The notes under the pieces are model-generated. The model was not told the origin of the DNA, searched no databases, and saw nothing but the letters and a program-made list of their open reading frames with translations. Below, piece by piece: positions 12,355 through 22,319 of a DNA stretch of 64,000 bases. Source of the DNA: Psychrobacter sp. AH5 (GTDB taxonomy: Bacteria > Pseudomonadota > Gammaproteobacteria > Pseudomonadales > Moraxellaceae). The translations under genes and the position numbers were made by a program. Every line of letters starts with the position of its first letter. Within the stretch, counting starts at the first letter, position 1. The stretch covers positions 2,728,001 to 2,792,000 of the forward strand of contig NZ_JAMBMT010000001.1 of assembly GCF_040371085.1 (NCBI RefSeq). The letters are read 5' to 3'.

Positions 12355-12381
12355 CATCTTGCTAGCAAGGTGGTTTTTTTT
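12355..12381 (+). terminator. Rho-independent terminator of gyrB
   Basis: Stem CATCTTGC/GCAAGGTG around a minimal loop, followed by eight T (12374-12381). The T-run merges into a parS-like site. Confidence 0.8.
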
Positions 12382-12396
12382 GTTTCATGTGAAACC
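12381..12396. promoter_or_regulatory. parS-like site 4
   Basis: TGTTTCATGTGAAACC, two differences from the parS consensus, between the gyrB terminator and the next gene. Confidence 0.65.
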
Positions 12397-12420
12397 TTAA
12401 TCGATAGTAAGGATATATTT

Positions 12421-13914
12421 ATGCTAGATGCAGAACAAAAGCAAGCTTTGGCCAAATTGCCGAAAGCCACGTTAGTTAATTTTGTTGCTGAAGTACAAGG
12501 CGTAGATAAGCTATTGGATAAAAAGATAGAACGGCTGCTGCTACAATCTGATACGCCAAAGCTAATAAAAAAGCTGACTTCTAACTTAAAAGGTCTACGT
12601 CGTCGCCATGCATTCGTCGAATATTGGAAAGTTAGTGAGTTTGTCACAGAATTGCAGTATTTATCTGATGATATTATGACGCTATATCCTGAACAGGTAG
12701 AGTCTTGTCTAAACTTGCTTGAGTTATTTATAGAGTCGAGTAATAGTAGCTTGCAGCGCTGCGAAGACAGTAGTGAGGTCGCTAGGGTTTATAGAAGTGC
12801 TGCACAGTCTTGGCTAATGGTCGCAAGTAGTTGCTATAGCCAAGAAAAAACAACTGTGCCAGTCGATGAACAAGACATCTTAAGTCAAGCTTGGCAGTCG
12901 AGAGTTAAGACACTCATTGATGACAATGACTACGGGTTTGGTCATATCTATGGTACTAAAGAAGCGTTAATCGAGGGCATCAATGAGCTGTTATCAGAGT
13001 CTGAAATATCAGAGCTTATTAATGACTATAAGCAGTATTATGAAAGCTTGTTTGAACCAGATTTATCAGCAGATAAAGAGGCTCAATCGTTGAGGTCATC
13101 ACATAGTCATAATAGAGCCAATCATCAAGAAAAACGTAAAACAGAAGTGACGCTTGTAGGTTTAGTCAAAGCATTAAGTAATGTCGCTATATTTGAGAAA
13201 GTATATTTACGGATTTATCCTAAAGACTCTATGGCCTTAGCGCAGTTAAATGAGCTATTAACGTTCATGGTCGATAACCAAGCTTATGAGATAGCAGAGC
13301 AATATCTGAGTGAAGTCTGGCAGAGTCGTAATAAGCGCGAGCAATTACAACGCTTGGACTGGCTAAGCGAGATTCAGCGCTTAAAAGGGGAGACTCAAGC
13401 ACAAATACAAACACTTAAAGAAGCGTTTGAGCTGCATGCGTCGCCACAAAGACTAAAGTCAATAATGGCTATTGCCAGTCCCGCTGAGCAGGCAAAACTA
13501 CGTAAATTGGCTTACCAGCTAGTAGAACAACAGTCAGATATTATCTTGGCCGTAACATTATTATTAGAGATAGGGGAGACTAAGCTTGCCAATCAAGTTG
13601 CGGTGACGCGTCATCTTGAGTTTGTCGATATTCATTATGAAACGCTTACCCGCTTGCTCAAAGAGCTACCTGATGATACCTACCTTATACGAGTGATCAT
13701 CTACCGTAGCCTACTTAGTGATATCTTAGATAATGGGCGTAGTAAAGCTTATGGACACGCGGCTCGCTACTATAAAAAGCTATTACCAATGGACTTTACC
13801 ATTAGTAGAGGTCAAGCAGGTTACAATGGATTGGCGAGCCATCAACAATACACAGCGGAACTCATGCAAAAACATGGTAAAAAATATAGCTTTTGGGAGC
13901 GGATAGAGGACTAA
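12421..13914 (+). CDS. Uncharacterised alpha-helical protein
   Basis: I do not recognise a catalytic domain. Starting at the ATG at 12421, after AAGGA, gives 497 residues; an upstream in-frame ATG at 12370 lies inside the gyrB terminator stem and is rejected. The protein is hydrophilic and leucine-rich, without signal peptide or membrane segment. It reads as successive helices, for example LAKLPKATLVNFVAEV near the start, and helical-repeat-like segments around residues 270-430 (LNELLTFMVDNQAYEIAEQYL). The layout resembles cytoplasmic helical-repeat families of unknown function such as DUF6880, but I cannot confirm membership. It lies alone between gyrB and mntP with parS-like sites on both sides. 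Confidence 0.8.
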   Translation: MLDAEQKQALAKLPKATLVNFVAEVQGVDKLLDKKIERLLLQSDTPKLIKKLTSNLKGLRRRHAFVEYWKVSEFVTELQYLSDDIMTLYPEQVESCLNLLELFIESSNSSLQRCEDSSEVARVYRSAAQSWLMVASSCYSQEKTTVPVDEQDILSQAWQSRVKTLIDDNDYGFGHIYGTKEALIEGINELLSESEISELINDYKQYYESLFEPDLSADKEAQSLRSSHSHNRANHQEKRKTEVTLVGLVKALSNVAIFEKVYLRIYPKDSMALAQLNELLTFMVDNQAYEIAEQYLSEVWQSRNKREQLQRLDWLSEIQRLKGETQAQIQTLKEAFELHASPQRLKSIMAIASPAEQAKLRKLAYQLVEQQSDIILAVTLLLEIGETKLANQVAVTRHLEFVDIHYETLTRLLKELPDDTYLIRVIIYRSLLSDILDNGRSKAYGHAARYYKKLLPMDFTISRGQAGYNGLASHQQYTAELMQKHGKKYSFWERIED

Positions 13915-13988
13915 ATGAGCTTAAAATCTGTTAACCGTTTACCAACAATCACTATCAATGCCATGGTCAAGTACTGGACAAAGATTAA

Positions 13989-14004
13989 TGTTTCACGTGA
14001 AACA
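13989..14004. promoter_or_regulatory. parS site 5 (perfect consensus)
   Basis: TGTTTCACGTGAAACA is an exact match to the 16-bp palindromic parS consensus, in the short gap upstream of mntP. Confidence 0.9.
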
Positions 14005-14027
14005 AAGTAAAAATAAGCAGAGAATAA

Positions 14028-14657
14028 ATGATCGAAGTTATATTACTAGCTATCGCTTTAGCTATGGATGCGTTTGCAGTATCGATAGGGCTAGGAGCTA
14101 AATCAGTAAACAGGTTGCAAGATGAAGGGCGAAAAAACCTACGTCATTTAGCAATATATAGCGCATTATACTTTGGGGTAGCGCAGGGGGGAATGCCACT
14201 TTTTGGCTACTTATTAGGAGCGGTATTGTTAGGTTGGCTCGCTACAGCTGCGCCTTGGATCGGCGGCAGTATTCTTATCATATTAGGCGGAAAAATGCTT
14301 TATGAAGTGTTTTTAATCGATAATAAAGGCAGGGCAGACGACAACGAAAACACTATGCGAGCAGATGCGCAAACAAGCGCTCAAGTGTTTGACTCGTATA
14401 AAACTATTAACCATAAAACTATGTTTACGCTAGCGATAGCTACTAGTATTGATGCGATGGCAGCAGGCTTTACGCTTAATTTACTATCTATGAATGCTTG
14501 GTTAGCCTGTTTACTTATTGCACTTATTACAGCCGCTTTTAGCTGGTTAGGAGTCTATCTTGGTAACCGTTCAGGAACTTGGCTTGAGGACAAAGCCGAA
14601 GCTTTAGGCGGTATAGTACTTATCACTATAGGCCTAAAAGTAATGTTCTTTAGTTAA
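14028..14657 (+). CDS. mntP: Manganese efflux pump MntP
   Basis: MntP exports excess Mn2+ across the inner membrane. The 209 residues form the duplicated three-helix arrangement of the family (formerly DUF204). The conserved acidic motifs are [14 protein letters not shown] near residues 10-23 and [14 protein letters not shown] in the second half. A hydrophilic loop with several acidic residues (about 95-120) lies between the halves. The last segment [14 protein letters not shown] is also typical. No yybP-ykoY riboswitch fits in the 113-bp upstream gap, which contains a perfect parS site instead. Confidence 0.93.
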   Translation: MIEVILLAIALAMDAFAVSIGLGAKSVNRLQDEGRKNLRHLAIYSALYFGVAQGGMPLFGYLLGAVLLGWLATAAPWIGGSILIILGGKMLYEVFLIDNKGRADDNENTMRADAQTSAQVFDSYKTINHKTMFTLAIATSIDAMAAGFTLNLLSMNAWLACLLIALITAAFSWLGVYLGNRSGTWLEDKAEALGGIVLITIGLKVMFFS

Positions 14658-14721
14658 TTAAGCCAAATTACTTTTTACCGCTAAAAAAAGACCACACTAT
14701 ATATAATTAGAGCAGTCCTTT

Positions 14722-14737
14722 TGTTTCACGTGAAACT
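14722..14737. promoter_or_regulatory. parS-like site 6
   Basis: TGTTTCACGTGAAACT, one difference from consensus, between the convergent mntP and rlmF genes. Confidence 0.8.
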
Positions 14738-14764
14738 TAAGTTAGAAGTTTTTTATATTCGCTA

Positions 14765-14780
14765 GGTTTCATGTGAAACA
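14765..14780. promoter_or_regulatory. parS-like site 7
   Basis: GGTTTCATGTGAAACA, two differences from consensus, 27 bases after site 6. Confidence 0.65.
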
Positions 14781-14800
14781 TAATAAATAATTTATTAAAA

Positions 14801-15847
14801 CTATTCAGCTTCATCCATAGTAAAACGCCATGCCAAGACGCGGGTATTTTTTTGGCCTTGGCTCATCTCGATAATGCGCATCTGCGCCACATCTAGTTGC
14901 TTCAACAATAGCTGTAAAGGTTTAACGTTTTCTGACTTAGATACTAACGATGTAAACCAGCCCACGTGCTCAGCAAAGTCTTTGCTCTCTTTGATCATCT
15001 TTGTCAAAAAAGCAATCTCGCCGCCATCGCTCCACAGCTCTTTATGCTGACCACCAAAGTTTAGGTTTTGCGCGGCATTGCCGGATTTGGTGGAATGACG
15101 ACTGATTTGCGGGCTGTCATTTTTGCCGCGATGTCGTTGCAGGTTATGCTGCTTACGGCTATTGGCCTGCATAGCTTCTTCAAGCGAAGCATGAAAAGGC
15201 GGATTACAAACCACTACATCAAAATAATCTTGACGACCAATGATATTTTTGAAAATAAATTTTGGTTCAGGTTGTAGCTTAACTTTGATCGCGCCTTTAA
15301 GCTTCGGGTTGGCTTGACTAATCACGCTTGCCGTATTGACGGATACTGGGTCAATGTCGCTAGCGGTAAAGCGCCAACCGTAGCTTTGACTACCGATAAT
15401 AGGGTAGATAGCACTCGCACCCGTGCCGATATCAAGCGCATGAATATCTTTGCCCGTGGGCGGCGTATTATCTTTATGGGCATGAGTGGTTTGAGCTAAC
15501 AAATCTGCAATATAGTGAATATAATCCGCGCGTCCCGGTATCGGTGGACACAGATAGCCTTCCGGAATATCCCAAAACTTCACACCATAATAATGCGCGA
15601 GTAGCGCTTGATTTAGCGTCCGCACTGCTACAGCATCAGAGAAATTGATGGTCGGCTCGCCCTTAGGATTAGTAATGGTATGCTTGGCAAGCTCAGGTAA
15701 AGCGCGGGTCAATACCGCAAAGTCATAGCGGCCCTGATGCGGATTGCGCGGATGTAATTGTCCTAATTTTTTTGCGGTGGCAGGCGAGCGGTTTCGATGC
15801 TGACTGTTAGGCTTAGGAGAGTAATTACTAGATGTGGGTTTGCTCAT
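14801..15847 (-). CDS. rlmF: 23S rRNA (adenine(1618)-N(6))-methyltransferase RlmF
   Basis: RlmF methylates N6 of A1618 in 23S rRNA using S-adenosylmethionine. The SAM-binding motif is [13 protein letters not shown] (137-149), followed by SDIDP. The N6-adenine catalytic motif is NPPF at 215-218 within [28 protein letters not shown] near residue 31 is the family start. The 348 residues exceed the E. coli protein (308) by a basic Ser/Pro-rich N-terminal tail and a hydrophilic insertion at about 230-260. It is convergent with mntP. Confidence 0.95.
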   Translation of the reverse strand: MSKPTSSNYSPKPNSQHRNRSPATAKKLGQLHPRNPHQGRYDFAVLTRALPELAKHTITNPKGEPTINFSDAVAVRTLNQALLAHYYGVKFWDIPEGYLCPPIPGRADYIHYIADLLAQTTHAHKDNTPPTGKDIHALDIGTGASAIYPIIGSQSYGWRFTASDIDPVSVNTASVISQANPKLKGAIKVKLQPEPKFIFKNIIGRQDYFDVVVCNPPFHASLEEAMQANSRKQHNLQRHRGKNDSPQISRHSTKSGNAAQNLNFGGQHKELWSDGGEIAFLTKMIKESKDFAEHVGWFTSLVSKSENVKPLQLLLKQLDVAQMRIIEMSQGQKNTRVLAWRFTMDEAE

Positions 15848-15912
15848 AATAGTGGGCTATAAAGTCTGAAGATAGCCGACTAGTTTAGCAGATTTCATTG
15901 AGGGCAAAGTGC

Positions 15913-16587
15913 TTATCGGCTGCGCAAAATTAGATTTAAGCCTAATATAATCATTGCGCTACCCAATACGCGGTCTATCCAGTGCTCAAAACGCCGAAAA
16001 CGTTTGAGGATTGCCGGAATAGAGAGCAGCATAACAACGGTGCTAAACCATGTCATCTGTAATATCATCATCCATACGCCATAAATCGTTAGTTGCCAAA
16101 GCGGAATATCAGGCGACAACACGAGCGTAAATATCGCCACAAAATAAACAGGCGCCTTGGGATTAAACACGTTACAAAAAAAACCTCGGCGTAGGGTCGC
16201 GATAGTCGATTCATGACTAGATAAGGCCGATTTTTTGGCATTAGCGGTTTGAGTATGTATAGCAGTTGGCATAGGACTAGCTGAGTCAGCGACCGCTTTG
16301 GATTTGGCATTAATTCCTTGCCAGCCAAGATAAAGCAAATACGCGCCGCCTAACCATTTGATAGCTGTCAGTAGTGGCTGCGAATGCGCGATAACAGTCG
16401 CTAGTCCCAGCACAGAATAGATGATATGAACCGATAACCCTAAAGTAATGCCTAAGCTGCAAAGCAAACCAGTGCGCCGACCCTTGGTCAAAGTTTCACG
16501 TGAAACAAGAACAAAGTCAGGGCCAGGCGAGGCCGCTGCTAATAAATGTACACTACTGATAAGCAAAAATCCGTGCCAAAATTCCAT
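15913..16587 (-). CDS. LysE/RhtB family amino-acid exporter
   Basis: A small inner-membrane exporter of the LysE/RhtB superfamily, which pumps out amino acids such as homoserine, threonine or leucine; the substrate cannot be read here. The 224 residues have the family start with AAASPGPDFVLVSRETL, the segment GLLCSLGITLG, and about six membrane segments. A hydrophilic loop at about 115-145 is longer than usual. The gene contains a parS-like site at 16492-16507. Confidence 0.9.
   Translation of the reverse strand: MEFWHGFLLISSVHLLAAASPGPDFVLVSRETLTKGRRTGLLCSLGITLGLSVHIIYSVLGLATVIAHSQPLLTAIKWLGGAYLLYLGWQGINAKSKAVADSASPMPTAIHTQTANAKKSALSSHESTIATLRRGFFCNVFNPKAPVYFVAIFTLVLSPDIPLWQLTIYGVWMMILQMTWFSTVVMLLSIPAILKRFRRFEHWIDRVLGSAMIILGLNLILRSR
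16492..16507. promoter_or_regulatory. parS-like site 8
   Basis: AGTTTCACGTGAAACA, one difference from consensus, inside the LysE-family gene at the codons for VSRET. Confidence 0.8.
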
Positions 16588-16760
16588 GTTAAATACTCGC
16601 TAAACCATTAGTTTTAGGCAAATCGCACAATAGTGGCAGTTATTACAAACGTGATCAACTGGTCTAAGCTTTTATTTTTCGCCTTGTGTAATAGCGTGGG
16701 TATGTCTATATTAAAAGTCAGTAGTATTACCCTAAAAGAAATTAAATCACACAATCTTGC

Positions 16761-16877
16761 CGTAGGGTGCGGTTAGTTTTATTAAGTTTTCACAAAGAAC
16801 GAAGATAAAACGTAACCCACCATTTTATAGTTTCACGACATTAAACGGTGGGTTACGCTGCGCTAACCACACCTTAC
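16761..16877. repeat. Dispersed palindromic repeat, copy 1
   Basis: A 117-bp element begins CGTAGGGTGCGGTTAG and ends with GGGTTACGCTGCGCTAACC and CTTAC. The outer ends are near-complementary, and there is an inner pair GTAACCCACC/GGTGGGTTAC. A homologous element lies at 58608-58723. It fills most of the gap between the LysE-family and crotonase genes. Confidence 0.8.
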
Positions 16878-16902
16878 AAAACTAAGTATAAAGGATCAAG
16901 CC

Positions 16903-17703
16903 ATGACCACTAAAGATAACAGTACAGACAACCGCATCACCTTTGAGACCGACGGCACTATCTGCCTTATTGGCCTTAACCGTGCTGATAAACGCAATGC
17001 CTTTGATAGCCTTATGATTAAGCAGTTATCCGAAGCATTAACACGCTATGAAAACGATGATAATCTGCGCTGTGCGTTAATCTTTGCTCATGGTGAGCAT
17101 TTTACCGCAGGCCTTGATCTTATGGAGCTACAAGATAAATGGGATAAAGGCGCGTTTGAATTTAACGATGACGAGATCGATCCGTGGGGTATCGGCGGTA
17201 AGCTGCGCACTAAACCTGTGGTGGTGGCGATACAAGGCACTTGCTTTACCGCCGGTATTGAGCTGATGCTTAATAGTGATGTGGTGATAGCTAGCGATAA
17301 CTGCAACTTTGCGCAGATGGAAGTGCAGCGCGGTATCATGCCGTTTGGCGGCGCAACGGTCAGGTTTGTCGCCGCAGCAGGTTGGCAAAAAGCCATGCCG
17401 TACTTATTAACAGGCAAAAACTTCGATGCAAAAACCGCGGATAAGCTCGGTATCGTTAGTGAAGTGGTTGCCAATGGCGAGGAGTACGAGCGCGCAATGA
17501 CTATCGCCAAAGAGATTTGTAGCGCTGCACCGCTTGGAGTAAAAGGGCTACTATCCTCAGCACAAGATGCTAGTCGTAATGGCGCAAAAGTCGCATTAGC
17601 TAATATTCACGGCTATCTACCGCATTTGTTCCATTCAGAAGATGCAAAGGAGGGCGCAATGGCGATGGTGGAGCGCCGCGCCGCTGAGTTTAAGGGACGT
17701 TAA
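16903..17703 (+). CDS. Crotonase / enoyl-CoA hydratase family protein
   Basis: A member of the crotonase superfamily, whose enzymes act on acyl-CoA thioesters through an oxyanion hole. The 266 residues show the first oxyanion strand AHGEHFTAGLDLMEL and the second, GTCFTAGIELMLNSDVVIAS. NFAQMEVQRGIMPFGG lies where the catalytic Glu occurs in hydratases. Reaction and substrate cannot be assigned. It is monocistronic, with AAGGATCAAGCC before the start. Confidence 0.9.
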   Translation: MTTKDNSTDNRITFETDGTICLIGLNRADKRNAFDSLMIKQLSEALTRYENDDNLRCALIFAHGEHFTAGLDLMELQDKWDKGAFEFNDDEIDPWGIGGKLRTKPVVVAIQGTCFTAGIELMLNSDVVIASDNCNFAQMEVQRGIMPFGGATVRFVAAAGWQKAMPYLLTGKNFDAKTADKLGIVSEVVANGEEYERAMTIAKEICSAAPLGVKGLLSSAQDASRNGAKVALANIHGYLPHLFHSEDAKEGAMAMVERRAAEFKGR

Positions 17704-17785
17704 AGGTTTGCATTGGTATTCATGACCAGATTAATTGACTATAATTGCCTCTTTATATTAAGGCCTATAAGGGGCGATCTGTACC

Positions 17786-18733
17786 ATGTTAGACATCCTT
17801 AACATTACCGCCCCTATCTTTATTATTATTGCGCTTGGCTATTTATCTGTACGTCTCAAAGCCATTAATCCTAAGCACGCTAAAGGTATGGGTAGTTTGG
17901 TGCTAAATATTGCGCTGCCCGCACTCATGTTTAACGCCATCGCTGGCACGCCTTTTCAACAAGTTATCATACCGCATTATCTATTTACCTATGGTCTGGG
18001 TTCAATCATGGCCTTTATCGTAGGTATCGTGCTAACCAAAGCGATCTGGCGACAAGATAATATTTCAGCCGCGCTAAATTCCACCGCCCTGTCATTCTCT
18101 AATAGCGCTTTTATCGGCTATGCGGTGGTATCTATGGTCATCGGCTCTAGCAAAGCCGCCGCCTACTTATCCATGGGTGTGATTATAGAGAACCTGCTGA
18201 TCTTACCGCTACTATTTATCATCGCTGAGATGAACCCTAATTCTAATAAGTCTGTCGCTAGTATTCTATTCGGTATCGGTAAAAACCTCACTCGTAACCC
18301 GCTTATTATCGCTTTAGTCGTCAGCGTCACTTTCTCTATTTCCAGTATTCCTATACCGCAAGTGGCCGCCCAAACGGCGAAGATCCTCACCGGCGCGGCG
18401 GCTCCTGTAGCGCTGTTTGTGATCGGTATGAGCCTATACGGTCTAGAGCTAAAAGGCGATCTAGCCAAAATCACGACTATCGGCTTAGGTAAATTGCTGC
18501 TACATCCGCTACTGATCTTGCTCGCTTTCACTCTGGTTCCGGGCGCTACCATACAAGGCAAATATGTAGCTCTGCTATTCGCTTCAGCGCCCGTGTTCTC
18601 AACCATCGCGATCATCGGTCAGCATTATGGCTTAGTGCAGCGTATGTCTGCGGTGGTGATTATCTCAACCATCGGCTCGTTCTTTAGTATGAGTGCAGTG
18701 CTGATCTATTGGCAGATGACGGTTGGGTTTTAG
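17786..18733 (+). CDS. AEC family transporter (auxin efflux carrier-like)
   Basis: An inner-membrane permease of the AEC/malonate carrier family. The 315 residues read as about ten membrane segments, starting LDILNITAPIFIIIALGYLS. The central inter-repeat segment has NSTALSFSNSAFIGYAVVSM, and the second half has LTGAAAPVALFVIGMSLYG, both typical of the family. The substrate is unknown; bacterial members move dicarboxylates or other organic acids. A consensus TATAAT at 17740-17745 upstream could be its -10 box. Confidence 0.9.
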   Translation: MLDILNITAPIFIIIALGYLSVRLKAINPKHAKGMGSLVLNIALPALMFNAIAGTPFQQVIIPHYLFTYGLGSIMAFIVGIVLTKAIWRQDNISAALNSTALSFSNSAFIGYAVVSMVIGSSKAAAYLSMGVIIENLLILPLLFIIAEMNPNSNKSVASILFGIGKNLTRNPLIIALVVSVTFSISSIPIPQVAAQTAKILTGAAAPVALFVIGMSLYGLELKGDLAKITTIGLGKLLLHPLLILLAFTLVPGATIQGKYVALLFASAPVFSTIAIIGQHYGLVQRMSAVVIISTIGSFFSMSAVLIYWQMTVGF

Positions 18734-18875
18734 AGCGTAACGACCCAAAGTAGTGAGATGACTTTTAAGCGACTAGCAATCTTTCTATTGATGCTATACG
18801 CTAAATAGTGCCAAAACTCCAAATACCTATAATAAAAACCAAATTCTGCCAAAGCCATAATCAAGGAGACTAACA

Positions 18876-20039
18876 GTGCAATACCACTTTGATGAAATCA
18901 TCGATAGACGCGGTACAGGTTCGATCAAATGGCATTATAGTGATGGCACTATCCCGCTATGGGTCGCCGATATGGACTTTAAAGCGGCGCAGCCTATCTT
19001 GGCTAGCGTACAGCGGGTGGTGGAACACGGTATCTTGGGTTATACCAAACCAACTGCGGCTTTGTATGAGGCGATTATTAATTGGCACGGCAGTCGCTAT
19101 AATTTGCAGCTAGATAAAGAAAACATCCTATTCTCGCCGGGCGTGGTGCCAAGCCTCGCGCTAATGATGCACATCTTTACTGAGGCAGGCGATGCGATAC
19201 TGGTCAATGATCCTATTTATACGCCGTTTATGACTAAGGTTGAGCAAAATGGTCGCGCGCTTGTGATGTCAGCGCTAAAGGAAGTCGACGGAAAATATCA
19301 GCTAGATCTAAAAGATATCGAAGCTAAAATTATCAAGCATCAAGTAAAGCTATATTTGCTATGCAACCCGCATAATCCGGGCGGGCGCGTGTGGATGAGG
19401 GAAGAGTTAAAGGCACTACTTGCACTGTGTAAAAAGTACAATGTCGCGATTGTCAGTGATGAGATTCATCAAGATTTAACGTTAAATGGTCATACGTTTA
19501 CGCCTTTGTTAAAGCTAGCAGAAGCAGCAGGTTACAAGCATAACGTCGTCAGCCTGACCTCGATGACCAAAACCTTTAACGTAGCCGGTATCAAAGGCTC
19601 GATGATCTTTGCTAAAGATGAGACATTACTGAAAAAAATCAGCCAGCAGCAGCAGTTAAATGACGAGTATGAGCTGAATTTATTTGCCTATACCGTGATG
19701 CAAAGCGCTTATGAACAGGGCGGAGAGTGGCTTGAGCAGGTGCTGGCCTATATCGAAAACAATATCGAGATTACGATAGATTTCTTGGCAGGGCATCTGC
19801 CAGATATCAAGGTGATGCGCCCTGAGGCGTCGTATTTGATTTGGCTGGACTGCTCGGCATACGGTGAGGACAATCAGGCGCTTTATGACAAACTACGAGC
19901 CGCTAAAGTTGAGCTAAACTCGGGTATTAAATACGGCAGCGAGGGACATCTAAAAATGCGTATCAATGTGGCGTGTCCTGAGGCGCTGCTGTGTGAGGGG
20001 TTAGATCGGGTTTATGCGGCTTTTAGGGGTGAGGTTTGA
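18876..20039 (+). CDS. MalY/PatB-type pyridoxal-phosphate C-S lyase (aminotransferase class I/II)
   Basis: A PLP enzyme of the MalY/PatB branch, whose members cleave cystathionine or cysteine conjugates (beta-lyase activity). The 387 residues begin YHFDEIIDRRGTGSIKWHY, typical of the branch, then LWVADMDF. The cofactor-contacting segments are LCNPHNPGGRVW and VSDEIHQDL. The PLP lysine is K232 in TSMTKTFNVAGIKG. The start is GTG, with AAGGAG 8 bases upstream. The substrate is not defined by the sequence. Confidence 0.92.
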   Translation: MQYHFDEIIDRRGTGSIKWHYSDGTIPLWVADMDFKAAQPILASVQRVVEHGILGYTKPTAALYEAIINWHGSRYNLQLDKENILFSPGVVPSLALMMHIFTEAGDAILVNDPIYTPFMTKVEQNGRALVMSALKEVDGKYQLDLKDIEAKIIKHQVKLYLLCNPHNPGGRVWMREELKALLALCKKYNVAIVSDEIHQDLTLNGHTFTPLLKLAEAAGYKHNVVSLTSMTKTFNVAGIKGSMIFAKDETLLKKISQQQQLNDEYELNLFAYTVMQSAYEQGGEWLEQVLAYIENNIEITIDFLAGHLPDIKVMRPEASYLIWLDCSAYGEDNQALYDKLRAAKVELNSGIKYGSEGHLKMRINVACPEALLCEGLDRVYAAFRGEV

Positions 20040-20147
20040 CCTGAATTACTATTGAGAAAATAATTATTTTAAATCGCCTACTAAATATCTACTCGCTTTA
20101 TAATTAGCCAAACTTATAGCTAAATCTTCATTAAAAAAGGTGCTCCA

Positions 20148-22319
20148 GTGCAACAAATTATCGTAAAGAATAATGACTATAACAGTCCGCCACAAGTCAC
20201 GAAGCAAGACTGGCTAGAGATATTGTCTGATGATAATTTCATGACTAATAACTATAAATACGCATTAAGTATCTTCTTCTTAGAGCCTAATCATAAAGCG
20301 ACTTGTAAGTATGTAGCTGAAAAATACAATACTTCTCCTTTCTCACTCAGTGGCTTTATTACTGGTTTTAGTAGAGGGGTTCAAGAGCGTTTGAATAGGT
20401 TTGAAATAACTAATGAAGAGGGTGCTAAAACTTATTGGCTAATTACTATGCTTGGTAAAAAGGTAGCAGGGAACTTATTTGAATGGCAGTTACGCGATGA
20501 GCTAGTTGAGGCTATACAAGAATTAGATTACATCAATGCTTGCGCTATAAAAGTCGATAGCATCGGTCATTTAGTCAGTCTTATAAACCAAGACGTTGGT
20601 GGTCTTAAAAAAGACTTTCTCATTGCTAGAAAAGAGCTATCGGGTAATCAAAGAATTACTAACTCAAAGTTGTTGTTCAAATATGATAGCGAAGATAGAG
20701 AATGGGCGATTAACGAAGGTGCAGGTACCGAAGTTCAGTTTCACATATATTTGTCAGACAATAAAATTGGCTATGGCTTAGGATTTAATACGCTCTATGT
20801 CAGATTTAAAGATGATAAATCGCCTATAGAATATATTAAACCCTTTATGGATGCTTTTACCGCACTGAAAGATAGTGATGAGATAGCGAAGCTTGTCGGA
20901 AAAGGCTTTACCTTAAATATGGATGAAGAAGACTTCCAAAATCCTGTAGAGGATGAGCATTACTTATTTGGTCGAATTATAGCGTTAGACAATGAACAAC
21001 AGCTTTCCTTAATCGACTACTACAGTATCATCAATGATCTGAAAGGTGGTTTATTTGAAGCTTATAAAAAAGTTTTTAAGCTAGCCAATGAGTTGAATAT
21101 GACTAAACAACAAAGTACAAAAAATACTCAGCAACCTATCACAAATCCTTTACTGCAAGAAATAAGCGAGTTACTGCTAGCCAATAAAAACTTAATATTA
21201 ACAGGAGCACCAGGAACGGGTAAAACTTATTTAGCTAAAAGGCTAGCGAATGTTTGGAGTGCAGAGCACAAACTTATTCAGTTTCACCCTTCTTATGACT
21301 ACACCGATTTTGTCGAAGGCCTAAGACCTATCCAAGGCGAAGATGGAGAAGTTGGCTTTGAGCTGCGAGATGGAAGCTTTAAAAAGTTCTGTAAAGAAGC
21401 ACTAAAATACCAGAATAATCAGCAGTTAAGCAACTTTAACGAAGTCTATCAAAAGTTTATTGATGATGTATCAGAAAGTGCTGTTGAGTTAGCAACGCCT
21501 AGCCAAGAAAGTCCATTTAGCGTTATTGTGAATTCACTCGATAACATTACCGCTATGCTTTCAAGCGAAACACAGAGAGAGATCACCTTAACTAAATCTT
21601 TAATCCAAACCTATTTCGAGACAGGTAAAGCGCTGAACTGGAAGCCTTACCTAATTCCAGTATGCGATTATATTGAGAAAAATTATGATCTTAGAATGGC
21701 GAATACTGAAGATAAGGGTAAAAAATTCATCCTCATACTCGATGAAATAAACCGTGCCGAAATCTCCAAAGTCTTAGGAGAGCTTTTCTTCTCTATTGAC
21801 CCCGGCTATCGTGGTGAGAGTGGTAGAGTCACGACTCAATACGCTAATTTGCAAACCGAAGAAGATGTGTTTAAGAACGGTTTTTACATCCCAGACAACG
21901 TCTATATTATCGGTACCATGAACGATATCGATCGCAGTGTCGAATCATTTGATTTTGCGATGCGCAGACGTTTTGCTTGGAAGGATATTAGAGCAGAGGA
22001 CAGACTTTCAATGTGGGAAGGGCAAATAGAAGAGTGGGCAGACGAAGCTAGGCGGCGTCTAACTGCCTTGAATAGTGCTATCGAAACTGTACAAGGCTTA
22101 AGCGATGCCTACCATGTCGGCCCGGCTTATTTCCTAAAACTGGTTAACTATGATGGTGATTTTGATAAGCTTTGGACGTATCACTTACAGTCGCTACTGT
22201 TTGAATATTTGCGTGGCTACCCTGATGCCGATGAGCAGCTTGCTAGTTTAAAAAGCGCCTATGACAATACTTATGATGATGCCCATGAATCGGTTAATGC
22301 TGATGCTAGTTACGACTGA
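20148..22319 (+). CDS. mcrB: McrB-like GTPase subunit of type IV restriction system
   Basis: McrB is the AAA+ GTPase that, with McrC, recognises and cleaves modified (methylated) DNA. The C-terminal half shows Walker A GAPGTGKT (353-360) and Walker B LILDEINRAE (about 527-536). The McrB-type block TMNDIDRSVESFDFAMRRRF follows near 590, matching the MNTADRS signature with substitutions. The first 330 residues are unlike the E. coli McrB recognition domain: a winged-helix-like start (ALSIFFLEPNHKATCKYVAE) precedes a domain around LLFKYDSEDREW, resembling the DUF3578-type specificity domain. The start is GTG after AAAGGTG. It overlaps mcrC, so the two are coupled. Confidence 0.9.
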   Translation: MQQIIVKNNDYNSPPQVTKQDWLEILSDDNFMTNNYKYALSIFFLEPNHKATCKYVAEKYNTSPFSLSGFITGFSRGVQERLNRFEITNEEGAKTYWLITMLGKKVAGNLFEWQLRDELVEAIQELDYINACAIKVDSIGHLVSLINQDVGGLKKDFLIARKELSGNQRITNSKLLFKYDSEDREWAINEGAGTEVQFHIYLSDNKIGYGLGFNTLYVRFKDDKSPIEYIKPFMDAFTALKDSDEIAKLVGKGFTLNMDEEDFQNPVEDEHYLFGRIIALDNEQQLSLIDYYSIINDLKGGLFEAYKKVFKLANELNMTKQQSTKNTQQPITNPLLQEISELLLANKNLILTGAPGTGKTYLAKRLANVWSAEHKLIQFHPSYDYTDFVEGLRPIQGEDGEVGFELRDGSFKKFCKEALKYQNNQQLSNFNEVYQKFIDDVSESAVELATPSQESPFSVIVNSLDNITAMLSSETQREITLTKSLIQTYFETGKALNWKPYLIPVCDYIEKNYDLRMANTEDKGKKFILILDEINRAEISKVLGELFFSIDPGYRGESGRVTTQYANLQTEEDVFKNGFYIPDNVYIIGTMNDIDRSVESFDFAMRRRFAWKDIRAEDRLSMWEGQIEEWADEARRRLTALNSAIETVQGLSDAYHVGPAYFLKLVNYDGDFDKLWTYHLQSLLFEYLRGYPDADEQLASLKSAYDNTYDDAHESVNADASYD

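Noticed and set aside
12370..12420. Upstream start for the unknown gene after gyrB
   Set aside because: It lies in the terminator stem and T-run; the ATG at 12421 has AAGGA correctly placed.
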